Shown: piece by piece, positions 10,481-19,772 of the stretch
Layout of the letters: every line of letters begins with the position of its first letter
Position numbering within the stretch: the first letter of the stretch is position 1
Source: Aliamphritea spongicola
GTDB taxonomy: Bacteria > Pseudomonadota > Gammaproteobacteria > Pseudomonadales > Balneatricaceae
Direction: 5' to 3'
Length of the DNA stretch: 64,000 bases
NCBI GenBank assembly: GCA_024347235.1
Contig: AP025283.1
Span: 3,782,001 to 3,846,000 of the forward strand
The notes under the pieces: generated by a model
Database searches by the model: none
Told to the model about the DNA's origin: nothing
What the model saw: the letters and a program-made list of their open reading frames with translations, nothing else
Made by a program: the position numbers and the translations under genes

Positions 10481-10556
10481 TGGAGCGGAATATCGGGCTC
10501 GAACCGACGACCTGAACCTTGGCAAGGTTCCGCTCTACCAACTGAGCTAATTCCGC
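10481..10556 (-). tRNA. tRNA-Gly (anticodon GCC), copy 1
   Basis: Identical to copy 2 over its whole length. It follows tRNA-Glu copy 1 by 42 bases and ends the upstream tRNA operon. The 240 bases between it and the next tRNA hold the second tRNA promoter and an AT-rich stretch with no gene. Confidence 0.96.
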
Positions 10557-10598
10557 GTCCTGCCAGAACGTACCTGAAGAAACAGGCAGTCTGAAAAA

Positions 10599-10673
10599 TG
10601 GCGTCCCATAGGGGTTCGAACCCCTGTTACCGCCGTGAAAGGGCGGTGTCCTAGACCACTAGACGAATGGGAC
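10599..10673 (-). tRNA. tRNA-Glu (anticodon TTC), copy 1
   Basis: Same cloverleaf as copy 2, including the six-base T-loop. It is the first gene after the promoter at 10703-10731. Confidence 0.95.
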
Positions 10674-11031
10674 GCTGCGGCCTTCGTTAAAAGACGGTGC
10701 GTATACTATTGATCCTGCGGCATCAGGTCAAGCACTACGGCAAAAATATCTGAAAAATTAACTTTTAGCCCTGTCCCCTGCTTTACCGGATTCTTTTGGC
10801 TATTTTTCAGACAGCTATCACTGGCAGACATTATTTTCGTCGCAAAAACCAGACACAACCACCATCCGATAACCCTGCCAAAACCGCCGAAGGTTACTAA
10901 TAAATAAGGGAAACATCCCAAATTCAATACAAAGATACTTGCACTATCAGATTGCTTTAGGTCTTATTATCCAAGCTATTCGGGAAGCTGCCCCGAAAGA
11001 TAAATCATTACCGCTCAGGAGGGGTATTTCG
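10674..11031. other. Intergenic region between the tRNA operon and the binding-protein gene
   Basis: It holds the tRNA promoter at its left end and, at its right end, the ribosome binding site CAGGAGGGG upstream of the ATG at 11032. I see no convincing gene or RNA structure in between. A possible promoter for the plus-strand gene is TTGCAC near 10937 with TCTTAT 17 bases on, which is weak. Confidence 0.5.
10703..10731 (-). promoter_or_regulatory. Promoter of the upstream tRNA operon (Glu-Gly)
   Basis: TTGACC (10731-10726) and TAGTAT (10708-10703) are spaced 17 bases apart on the minus strand, followed by the GC-rich discriminator acgcaccgtc and then tRNA-Glu about 30 bases downstream. Confidence 0.75.
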
Positions 11032-12114
11032 ATGTTCAAACTGTACCGTGCGCCTCTTCGGGCATATCAGTTGATAACACTGGCTTTTACTTTTGTCCTA
11101 CTGTCATTAAATATCACAGCGGCACAGGCAAATCAGACGGCAGTAAAAGATACTTATAAAGTATTTATTCTGCACAGCTACGAACTGGACCACGTTTGCG
11201 GACAACCGCAAAGTGCCGGCGTAACAGAAGCGCTTAACAATTCAGGATTCAGCGGCAAACGGCTGACGATAGAAGCCTACGCTATGGATACCAAGCGCAC
11301 AAATACCACGCCAGAAAGCATTGCCGCCCAGGCTGAAATTGCATTGCAAAGAATCAGTGAGTTTCAGCCCGACGTTTTAGTCACGCTGGACGATAACGCC
11401 TTTTATTCAGTGGTTGATGCACTTGAAGACCCGACACTTCCTGTCGTGTTCTCCGGACTGAACAACCTGCCGGGCCTGATACCCAGACCCGATGGCTGCA
11501 AAGTCGAAAGCAGCCTGGCGCCAACGTTACCGGGGTTTATGAAAAATTCACTTTGTGACCGCCGTTCAGGTACAGCGCAACATTAATACTGAACTGCGTA
11601 AAATGCTGGTTCTCTCAGATAATTCACCCACCGGCAAAGCACTGATCCGGCAAATCCGTGAAGAACTTCAGCAAAACCCGCTGGATATAGAATTTGAATA
11701 CCGGATTACCGACAGCTGGGAGGAATATCAGCAGTTCATTACTGAAGCTAACGCCTCAGATATAAACTCCCTTTACCCTGTTGCCCTGCGATTAATCGAC
11801 CGCCAGGGAAAACCTACACCGGTAACGAAATTTTGCAATGGACAGCAAAACACAGCCGTAAGCCATCAATTCCGCTTAACTTCTCATTTGTACAGTTAGG
11901 TTTATTTGGCGGTGCCGGTGTCGACTTTCATGCGATGGGATACCAGGCAGGTTTAAAAGCCGCCGCTATCCTGCAGGGCGAAGAGCCCGGCAATATCCCA
12001 ATTGACGACGCCAGACGTTATGCGCTGGTCTTTAATCTGCCCCGGGCCCGGAATCTTGGTATAGAAATTCCGCAGGACATCTTGCTGGCAGCAGATATTG
12101 TCTATACAGAATAA
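11032..12114 (+). CDS. Periplasmic binding protein of the ABC_sub_bind family, frame interrupted
   Basis: ATG 11032 follows a strong Shine-Dalgarno sequence and gives a signal peptide (YQLITLAFTFVLLSLN, cleavage near AQA). KVFILHSYELDHVCGQ, GVTEALNN, VLVTLDDNAFYSVVDAL and TLPVVFSGLNN are the first lobe of the ABC_sub_bind (YtrE/LivK-like) fold. After shifts near 11475-11560 the second lobe follows (RNINTELRKMLVLSDNSPTG), then a shift near 11815, and finally GAGVDFHAMGYQAGLKAAAI and ARNLGIEIPQDILLAADIV, the usual family ending. No transporter genes are adjacent. The next gene is a GGDEF-EAL sensor 19 bases away, so the protein probably acts as its ligand receptor. Confidence 0.8.
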
Positions 12115-12133
12115 TTACAATCAAGGTGAATCG

Positions 12134-15100
12134 ATGGGCTATCGATCCAAACAATACAGCCTGAAAAATAATCTTGCTGACCATCGCAGGGCTGAGCACC
12201 GCATCCACGCTCCTGACCGCCCTGCTCTTACATTACAATTATGACGGCAAACTGCTGCAGGAATTTCAAAGCAAGATTTCCACAGAAAGCCATAACGTCA
12301 GCCTTGGCCTGAGCAATAAACTGAACCAGGTCACTCACCAGTTGAAAGAAATCAGCCTGGATAACTCTATCCGGGTAACCCTTATGCTTGAAGTCGATAC
12401 CCAGCTGGAAGAGCGGCTCAGCGCGTATCAGGGCTACCCTGAAAATACGGACTTCTTCCTGTGGAGCAGCAAGTCAAAGAACATTGCCGCCGCCACTGAT
12501 CCTGCACTGACCGGCTTTGCTCAGGCACTGATCAACGGCGAAGCCGGCGAAGGTCAGGCCATCCGTGGAGATGCCGGAAAGTTTTGATTGGATATGTACA
12601 GCCCATCAAACGTAAAGGGAAATGCTTGGCAAAGGCGTTGCCATCTATACGTTTTCTGATGAGAGCATCAACACCCGTCAGTTTATGGCGGCCCCGGCAC
12701 AGAGGTACTGATCTCCGGTAAAGAAGACGACTTCTTCCTCGACTCAGGTGAACCGGCGGTACTGACTCAACAGGAACACGCGGCCCCTGTTCGCAGCTAT
12801 GATGCGTATCACAATACACCGACAGACCAGCTAACCCACGTTCAGCTCAACCGTCAGGAAGGCATCCTGCTGCGCTTACCCAGCTTCAGCAATCTTTACT
12901 ACTTTGCCCCCAAGCAGGAACTGCAACAGGCGCAAATGGAAAGTACCTTTATTTCCCTGGCGACCGGTCTGTTCTTTATCTGCCTGAGTATCATTTTTGC
13001 ATTCTGGCTGACCCGCCGTATCGTACTGCCACTGCAAACCATTTCTGATATGGCCAAATCCCTTTCTGAAGGGAAAGCCGACACCCTGATTCCACACTCA
13101 TCATTGACCGAACTCCACCAGTTCACCCGGTCACTGGTGGAAATCATGTCGAACTTAAAACAGGCAGAAAACAAGCTGCGAATCAACGAGCAACGTTTCC
13201 GCCAGCTGTTTGAATCCACCGACGGCATTGCTGTTCAGGGATATGACTCGCAACGTAAAGTCATTTTCTGGAACTCGGCCAGTGAAGAGCTTTATGGCTA
13301 TTCGGCAAACGAAGCTATCGGCCAACAGTTTGAAGATCTGCTGCTGCAGTCCCGGGAGTCAGATCCCCTGCTTGGCCAGTTAATCGCCTTGCAGGAAAAA
13401 GGTGAATCACTGCCTTCCGGAGAACAGCGCCTGCACCATAAAAATGGTGAACCTATTCCGGTTTTCTCCAGCCAGATGCTGCAATACAACGTTGTCGGGG
13501 AACCGGAGCTGTTCCGTATCGACATTGATATACGCCAGCGCATTATTCTCGAACAGACCCTGATCAAAACCCGTGACTGCCTCAGCGCCCTGATGGACAA
13601 CATTGACTCAATCGTCTTTGTTGCCGACCTGGACACCCAGAGCATCATCTTTATTAACCAGTACGGCATGGACGTATTGGGAGACGTCATAGGCCAGTGC
13701 CAGGGTAACCCACTGCAGACCACTGTTGACGCGCCTTTTGCCTGCCGTAAGAGCCTGCTGGAAGCGGACGGCACACCAAACGGCATCCACGTCTGGGAAC
13801 AGTACGTCAGCGATACCGGCTGCTGGTACGAATGCCGTGACCAGGCGATTCAGTGGCTGGACGGACATCTGGTAAGAATGCAGGTAGCCACTGACATTAC
13901 TGCCCGTAAAACCGCAGAACATAAACTGTTGCTTTCCGACGCGGTGTTTAACACCACCAGTGAAGGCATTATGGTACTTGATTCAGATTTCCGGATTCAG
14001 ACCGTCAATCCGGCATTCAGTCATATCACCGGCTTCAGCGCTTCAGAAGCGAAAGGCATGGCCTCTCCGCTCCTTAAAGCACCTGAACAGCACCGCAGCG
14101 ATCAGGATAAAGCCATTCATCATGCAATGTCCGGGGTCGGTCGCTGGGAAGGTGAAGTATGGAGTCAGCGTAAAAATGGTGAAAGCTATCCTGAATGGGT
14201 ATCCATTAACCGCGCTAAAAACACCCACGACAGCAATGATTTTTATGTGGTGCTCTTCCAGGATATTACTACCCGCAAAGAAGCTGACGAAAAGATTCTT
14301 TATCAGGCTAACTTTGACGCCCTTACAGGATTACCTAACCGTAACCTATTTGCCCAGCGTTTACGCCAGGCCACTCTGGACGCAGAAGAAAATAACACAG
14401 ATGTAGCACTGCTCTTTATTGGCCTCGGACGCTTTAAGCGGGTCAATGACAGCCTGGGACACAACTACGGCGATATGCTGCTGATCGAAGCCGCTCAGCG
14501 CCTGCGGGCAGCGGTTAAAAGTAACGATACCGTTGGCCGGCTTGGCGGTGATGAATTCAGCATCATCCTCTCAGACCTAAGAAATCCGGACAAAGTGCAG
14601 GACATCGTAGAGAAAATACTCGACAGCATTACCCGTCCTTACATGCTGGAGGATAAAAAGCCTACGTTGCAGCCAGCATCGGTATCACTCTGCACTCCAG
14701 TGACGGCACAGACATCAATACACTGATGAAAAACGCTGACACGGCCATGTCCATTGCCAAGCGCCAGGATAACACCTATCGCTTCTTTACTCAGGACATG
14801 GATACTGAGGCTCGCCTGCGCCATGACCTGGAAATAGAACTGCGCAGCGCACTGAACACCCAGCAGTTTGTTCTGTATTACCAGCCGATCTATGACCCGT
14901 TCAGCGGCATTCAGTTAAGCACCGAAGCCCTGGTACGCTGGATACATCCGGAAAAAGGACTGATACCGCCAGACCACTTTATTCCGCTGGCAGAAGAAAC
15001 CCAGCTGATCGTCCCACTGGGCTCTCAGATTCTCTTCCAGGCCTGTAAGGATGCGGCCAACTGGCCTGAGAACGAAGGCATTCAGCCAAGTGTTGCGGTC

Positions 15101-15616
15101 AATATTTCAAGCCAGCAACTATACCGGAGCGATATCATCCAGACCGTTAAGTACGCGCTGGAAATCAGCGGACTGCCACCGGAACGCCTGGACCTGGAAA
15201 TTACCGAAAGCGTCCTGTTGTCTGACGACACCGCCGTTATGGATACCTTACAGGCGATCCGTAAACTGGGAGTTGGGATCTCCATTGATGACTTCGGCAC
15301 CGGCTACTCATCACTGAGTTACCTGAAGAAATTCCCGGTCACCAAACTGAAAATTGACCGTTCCTTTATTGCTGATATTACCGAAGACACCGACGACCGG
15401 ACGCTGGTACAGGCAATCCTGGCCATGGCAAAAGGCATGGGCCTCACGGTAGTAGCCGAAGGCGTGGAAGATGCCGAACAGCTGGAGTTCCTGCGTGAGC
15501 ACCGCTGTGATCTGGTACAGGGATACTTCTTCAGCCGGCCAATACCCAACGAAGAGCTGCATGAATTGCTGGATTTGTCATTTGAAATCAGCGAAGCAGA
15601 AGATAGCGAAAAATAA
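12134..15616 (+). CDS. Membrane sensor with HAMP, PAS repeats, degenerate GGDEF and EAL (second of three), frame interrupted
   Basis: ATG 12134 joins the long frame if the A5 at 12164 is really A7, giving SLKKIILLTIAGLSTAS, a good first membrane segment. Then come a periplasmic region of about 230 residues (shifts near 12584 and 12690), a second membrane segment (ATGLFFICLSIIFAFWL), HAMP, and three PAS domains (RFRQLFESTDGIAVQG; LMDNIDSIVFVADLD; VFNTTSEGIMVLDSD). The GGDEF has GRLGGDEFS, but the metal-binding segment reads FIGLGRFK instead of FIDLDRFK, and the I-site reads KSND, so cyclase activity is doubtful. One shift near 14660 leads into an intact EAL (STEALVRW, LEITES, DDFGTGYSSLSYL, KLKID, VAEGVED). 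Most likely a phosphodiesterase controlled by the upstream binding protein. Confidence 0.87.
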
Positions 15617-15639
15617 ATGACAATTAATCTCAAAAACAG

Positions 15640-15667
15640 TTGATAATAATTATCATTAAGATAATAT
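15640..15667 (+). promoter_or_regulatory. Fur box overlapping the promoter of small RNA 1
   Basis: GATAATAATTATCATTAAG (15642-15660) matches 15 of 19 positions of the Fur consensus. It lies between TTGATA (15640-15645) and TAATAT (15662-15667), 16 bases apart, so bound Fe-Fur would block RNA polymerase directly. Confidence 0.8.
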
Positions 15668-15673
15668 AGATCC

Positions 15674-15860
15674 CGCTCGTAAGTGATCAGCAAAACCTCT
15701 CACCTCACCGGGAATTTGCTGCGGGAAGGTGCCTGATTTGGCCAGGCACTTTCTCAACCACACATTTACCGGCGACACGGTTACACCCTGGCAGGTGCAA
15801 ACCGTTAGCTACAGGCTCTTGTCATAAGTATTTTTAACCGGATGCATGCATCCGGTTTTT
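15674..15860 (+). ncRNA. Candidate iron-repressed small RNA 1 (about 187 nt)
   Basis: Transcription should begin about seven bases after the -10 box and end in the terminator CCGGATGC/GCATCCGG (15838-15855) with a T5 tract. Visible structure: hairpin 1 CAGCAAA/TTTGCTG (15688-15721) exposing a C-rich loop acctctcacctcaccgggaa; hairpin 2, 13 bp, 15723-15755; hairpin 3 ACGGTT/AACCGT (15777-15805); then the unpaired ggctcttgtcataagtattttt and the terminator. The C-rich loop is complementary to Shine-Dalgarno-like sequence, as in RyhB- or PrrF-type regulators. There is no conserved reading frame. I do not recognise the sequence as a named family; the class is inferred from Fur control, tandem copies and structure. 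Confidence 0.75.
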
Positions 15861-15930
15861 CGCCTGTAGTTTCTCAATAACGATTCAGCTCAATACCCCT
15901 ATAAATAAATGATAATAAATATCAAAAGAG

Positions 15931-15958
15931 TTGATAATCATTATCATTAATGTAATAT
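15931..15958 (+). promoter_or_regulatory. Fur box overlapping the promoter of small RNA 2
   Basis: GATAATCATTATCATTAAT (15933-15951) matches 15 of 19 Fur consensus positions and is embedded between TTGATA (15931-15936) and TAATAT (15953-15958), 16 bases apart as in copy 1. A weaker second box, gataataaatatca, lies just upstream at about 15911. Confidence 0.8.
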
Positions 15959-15964
15959 TGATCC

Positions 15965-16147
15965 TGCTCGTAAGTAATCAGTAATACCTCTCACCTCACC
16001 GGGAATTTACTGAGAGAAAGTGCCTGATTTGGCCAGGCACTTTCTCAGCCACTTACCTGCAACGGTAATCACTCTGGCAGGTTATTACCGTTAGCAATAG
16101 GCTCTTGTCATAAGTATTTTTACCGGGTGCACGCACCCGGTTTTTTT
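15965..16147 (+). ncRNA. Candidate iron-repressed small RNA 2 (about 183 nt)
   Basis: Same layout as copy 1: hairpin 1 CAGTAA/TTACTG (15979-16012) with the identical C-rich loop core, hairpin 2 GAGAAAGTGCCTG/CAGGCACTTTCTC (16014-16046), hairpin 3 ACGGTAAT/ATTACCGT (16062-16091), then ggctcttgtcataagtattttt and the terminator CCGGGTGC/GCACCCGG (16123-16140) with T7. Stem differences from copy 1 are compensated on the opposite arm or tolerated as G-U pairs, which supports a functional RNA rather than a chance repeat. A convergent Fur-box gene lies 170 bases away. Confidence 0.77.
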
Positions 16148-16280
16148 CGCCTGAAAAAGCCACAACGCGAGCGCAGAACAGATACACCGAACTCAGAGAG
16201 CAATCATTACTAAACGTGAGAAGGGAAATTCAACCGGCAGAAGAGCCGTATGGAACAGAGATAAAGTGGCGGGAAGAAAA

Positions 16281-16313
16281 TAAAAGGCACCTGAAGTAAT
16301 ATTTCAGATGCCT
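16281..16313 (-). terminator. Rho-independent terminator of the small membrane peptide gene
   Basis: On the minus strand GGCATCTGAA and TTCAGGTGCC form a 10-bp stem (one G-T pair) around ATATTAC, followed by TTTTATTTT. Confidence 0.85.
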
Positions 16314-16319
16314 GTAATA

Positions 16320-16412
16320 TCAAACCAGCATTAATAACAGCAGTGTTGCCGCAATAGCCGTTACAACAGGAAAGCTAAGGGCTGAAGCAATCGCTTGTGT
16401 ATTGAAACTCAT
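16320..16412 (-). CDS. 30-residue hydrophobic membrane peptide in a Fur-box transcription unit
   Basis: The reading frame is MSFNTQAIASALSFPVV followed by TAIAATLLLLMLV and a stop. It is 30 residues, nearly all non-polar after residue 6, so it could form one transmembrane helix. Support for a real gene: GGAGG five bases before the ATG, an upstream Fur-type box (16472-16490) and a strong terminator nine bases after the stop. It stands alone, convergent with the two Fur-controlled RNAs and downstream of the third GGDEF-EAL gene. It is unlike any small protein I can name; I propose only an iron-responsive membrane peptide of unknown role. Confidence 0.72.
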   Translation of the reverse strand: MSFNTQAIASALSFPVVTAIAATLLLLMLV

Positions 16413-16471
16413 AACAACCTCCATGCTTAAAATCAGAGGCCATCATAACGGTAAAACGGCTACATGTAAAT

Positions 16472-16490
16472 GATAATGATTATTATAAAG
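16472..16490 (-). promoter_or_regulatory. Fur-type box upstream of the 30-residue peptide
   Basis: GATAATGATTATTATAAAG matches 14 of 19 consensus positions, with nine in a row at the start. On the minus strand it contains TATAATAAT, a possible -10 element. It lies 60-78 bases before the peptide start. The gene on the other side ends here, so the peptide is the only sensible target. Confidence 0.65.
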
Positions 16491-16522
16491 AATGAGTATT
16501 TATCACTTTATCTCTGCTGGTA

Positions 16523-18774
16523 TTACGACACCAGCTCTGCACTCAGATTTTGCGTAATCTCGGCTTCAAGTCCCGGCAAAATAAATGCTTCAGGTAACGG
16601 TCTGCTATACAGATAGCCCTGCGCCTGATCGCAGTTAAGCTCCATCAGCAAAGCCCGCTCCTCTTCAGTCTCTACGCCCTCAGCGATGACCGACATACGT
16701 AAAGCATGCCCCATCTGCAATGAAGCCTTAACAATCTGCAAGCTGGAATTATCGTTGGTAATTTCACGGATAAAACCCTGATCCAGCTTCAGCTTATCAA
16801 CCGGTAAATTCTTCAGATACAGCAAGGAGGAAAAGCCAGTGCCAAAATCATCAATCGCAAACTGGACACCTTTCCCGTTCAGCGCCAACATTGTTTCTTT
16901 GGCCTGGGACAGATCCCCATGAAGAGAGACTCTGTAATTTCAAGCTCAAGTGCACTGGCAGGCAAGCCTGTTTCTTCAAGCGTACGGAGGACTTTTTCTA
17001 CAAAATCAGGCTCAACAAACTGCTTAACAGAAACGTTTACCGCGACACGCTCAAACTCCACCCCCTGTCGCTGCCACTGTACTGCCTGTCGGCAGGCCAT
17101 ACTCAGCACCTGATCACCTAAAGTAATCATCATGCCTTCTTTCTCAGCAATTTCGACAAAGATATTCGGCGGAATGCGGCCTTTCTCCGGATGGTTCCAG
17201 CGAACAAGCGCCTCAAATCCACAGATTTTACCGCTGTCCATCACCAGCTGTGGCTGATATTCAAGATAAAGCTGTTTATTTTCCAGCGCGTCACGTAAGG
17301 CTGATGCGAGTGCCTGCCGCTCGTTCATCTGAGCAGTCATTTCCGCACAGTAAAACATATAGCCGCCGGGATTTACTTCTTTGGCACGGTGTAGCGCGAG
17401 ATCGGCATACTCAAGCACGGCCAGCGTATCAAGAGCACCTTCATGGTTGCTGGCAATCCCCACGGAAGAAGCAATCGTCAGATTCTGATCACCGTGAGAC
17501 ATTGGCTTACTTACTTCAGCAATCAGTATCTCAACAAGGTTCTTCAGTGACACCTGATTGTTATCACCGGGTATAAACACCGCAAACTCATCACCGCTGA
17601 TCCGGGCAACTTCGCACCCGGCTTCAAGACGGCTCTGAATACGTTCGGCAACCCGCTTGAGCATATAGTCTCCCACCTTATGCCCAAGTGAGTCATTGAT
17701 AAGCCGGAATGCATCAAGTCCGAACAGCAATAATGAAAACGCCGGAGCCTTCTCTCCCTCAGCATCCAGATCCTGCAACATATCCTTGAAATACTGACGG
17801 TTACGCACCCCGGTAAGGTCATCATGGAATGCCAGATAGCGTACTTCTTCCTCTATCTTCTGGCGGTTTTTAACCTCTTTCTTAAGGCTCCGGTTCCACA
17901 GAAACAGCCCTGCCAAACCAACAGCCAGTAGCACCATTACTAACCACACAACGCCCTCCTTGACCTTGCCGATATCAACCCTCAGGCTATCCTCCGGCTT
18001 CAGCCACTCCTGGCTAAAACGGTCGACTGTGGCAGCCGGAATTGCTGCCAGTCCCTTACTTAATAACTGATGGAGCATTACCGCATCAATGCCTGTGGCA
18101 AAGGATACCCGGTAATCAAATCCCACATCGCCAACAATACTGAGATTATTAATGCCCTGCTGCAGCGAGTACTGATAACCACCGGAAGGATACGCCCCAA
18201 CACCGGCCACCTCGCCGGTCACCAGTAAATCAAACGACTCTTTAATATCCCCCGTTTCTACCAACTCTACCCGGGGATAATTTTTACGGATGTATTCTGC
18301 CAGTGCAGTGTCAGCCCGTACGGAAAACTTCATACCGGCAAAGTCCGCCATTTCGGCGCTATCAAACAACTCTTTACGGGTAAAAATTTTATTCGGTAAA
18401 TATGCGTAGCTGGGCGTAAAACGCAGATACTTCTCTCTATCTGCCGTCTTGGAAATACCGAAGATGACATCAATCTCGCCGGCACGCATCGCCGACATCA
18501 TGGCACTGTAGGAATCAAACTTAATATAGTCAAACGGCGTTTCCAGCTGAGCTTCAATCTCCTGGAGAAAATCTACTGAAAGGCCTTCAACTTCACCATC
18601 ATCGGTCAAAACTGTTAAATAAGGCGGCACAACAGCCAGACCAATACGCACAGGAGCCTGTCTGGCATCCAGCCACGCCTGTTCCTCAGCAGACAAATCA
18701 ATTTTTGCCGCATTTACCCACGTAATGCTCAGCAAGCTTAATAACAAGCAACATACTGACAACAATCTAGCCAC
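16523..18774 (-). CDS. SBP_bac_3 domain fused to degenerate GGDEF and EAL (third of three), frame interrupted
   Basis: A signal peptide (LLSVCCLLLSLLSITWVNA) precedes a periplasmic amino-acid-binding-type domain of about 230 residues (PVRIGLAVVPPYLTVLTDDG, GLSVDFLQEIEAQL, GEIDVIFGISKTADREKYLR). A membrane segment (VWLVMVLLAVGLAGLFLW) leads to GGDEF and EAL. In the GGDEF the metal segment reads FGLDAFRLINDSLGH and the active site RISGDEF, so the first metal aspartate is glycine and no RxxD I-site is present. One G added at 16912 restores SLFMGDLSQAKETML and joins the intact EAL (FEALVRW, VAVNVS, LEITES, IDDFGTGFSSLLYL, KLKLD, IAEGVET). About 750 residues; probably a ligand-controlled phosphodiesterase. 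Confidence 0.88.
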
Positions 18775-18846
18775 ATCAACTCCCGGCTAACTACATGATT
18801 CAACTTAAATAAACTAAAGGATTGTACTTTGGGAAAGCCCCTGTTG

Positions 18847-19772
18847 TTACAAGGCCTTTCTCAGCCACTTTCCCACAATACCTGTCAGTTTGAGAGGTGA
18901 TTGCAAAGGAAGCATATGCCCCTGGCCAGAAACAGTTATCACTTCTATCGGATGTACTGCCTGTTCCACAACTCTTTGCGCATAACTGAGCGATAACACC
19001 GTATCGGCATCCCCTGAATCACCAGCAACCTGAAGGGATATGCCTGACGCATTACCCCTGTCCGGTGGCTGAAGAGCCCCGCCAGGGTCCTCAATGGATA
19101 GGCCATTATCAGTAACGGATCGCGCTGTAACAAGTCTTCCGCCGGGTGCCCGCTGATCAGTTGCCTGAAATCCAACACGCTGTCTAACGGTACCTGCCAC
19201 TGCGGTAACCACTGGGAGCTTGCCCGGATCCATTGCCATCCCCAGAAATGCCACCAGTCCGGCGGTACTTCCGTTACCAGTAAAGTCTGGCAAATTACAG
19301 CCTCAATTCTGGGATCATGCTCTGCCGCTGCCACCGCCAGCATCCCGCCGACAGAATGACCGAAGGCAACTTTTGGTCCGCTGAACTCATCTTCCAGAAC
19401 ATCCAGAAGCTGAGATGTAATCCGCTGTATATCCTCCGGCAGATAACTCCCTGCAGTACCACCGGAATATCCATGTCCGGGAGGGTCAACACCCACTACA
19501 TTGAATCCCTCCTCAGCCAGAGACGCTAACATTCCGGCATAAAGCTCAACGTAAGCAGACAAGCCCGGAAAGAAAATAACCAAAGGATCTGATGCGGAAG
19601 CTGAGCGGTACAGTTCACAACGGATATCGTCAGCAGTCAGTTGCAGGCATTCGCGCTGCAACAACGCGTCAGTATTACCCAGCGCATCATGAAGCTGACG
19701 GTGAAAATCACTGTCGCCGGAGCGGGCTGCGACGGCCATAGCTTCCTCTGTTAACGCTGACAGTTCGGACAA
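18847..19772 (-). CDS. Alpha/beta hydrolase, frame interrupted near the end
   Basis: The protein has about 308 residues. The core shows the oxyanion strand [30 protein letters not shown], the nucleophile elbow [12 protein letters not shown] and a lid region rich in tryptophan. The frame shifts at the CCCC near 19014: one added base converts it to [18 protein letters not shown], supplying the acid aspartate, and later GQGHMLPL supplies the histidine. The ATG at 19772 lies inside the end of mutM (22-base overlap), so the two genes are translationally coupled. The substrate is not evident; lysophospholipase- or carboxylesterase-like enzymes share this fold. Confidence 0.8.

Larger units (their letters stand above)
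15608..16152 (+). repeat. Tandem direct duplication carrying two small-RNA genes
   Basis: Unit 1 (about 15608-15866) and unit 2 (about 15898-16152) align from the aataaatga at the end of the sensor gene through Fur box, promoter, RNA and terminator to the cgcctg after the T tract. The offset is about 291 bases. Conserved islands (acctctcacctcaccggga, gcctgatttggccaggcac, ggctcttgtcataagta) alternate with diverged ones, so the duplication is old and under selection. Confidence 0.85.

Noticed and set aside
10706..10927. 73-codon minus-strand frame before the first binding-protein gene
   Set aside because: It overlaps the tRNA promoter, lacks a ribosome binding site and shows no recognisable domain.
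15683..15736. Peptide starting at GTG inside small RNA 1
   Set aside because: In copy 2 the start is GTA and a stop follows at once, so it is not conserved. The RNA structure is.
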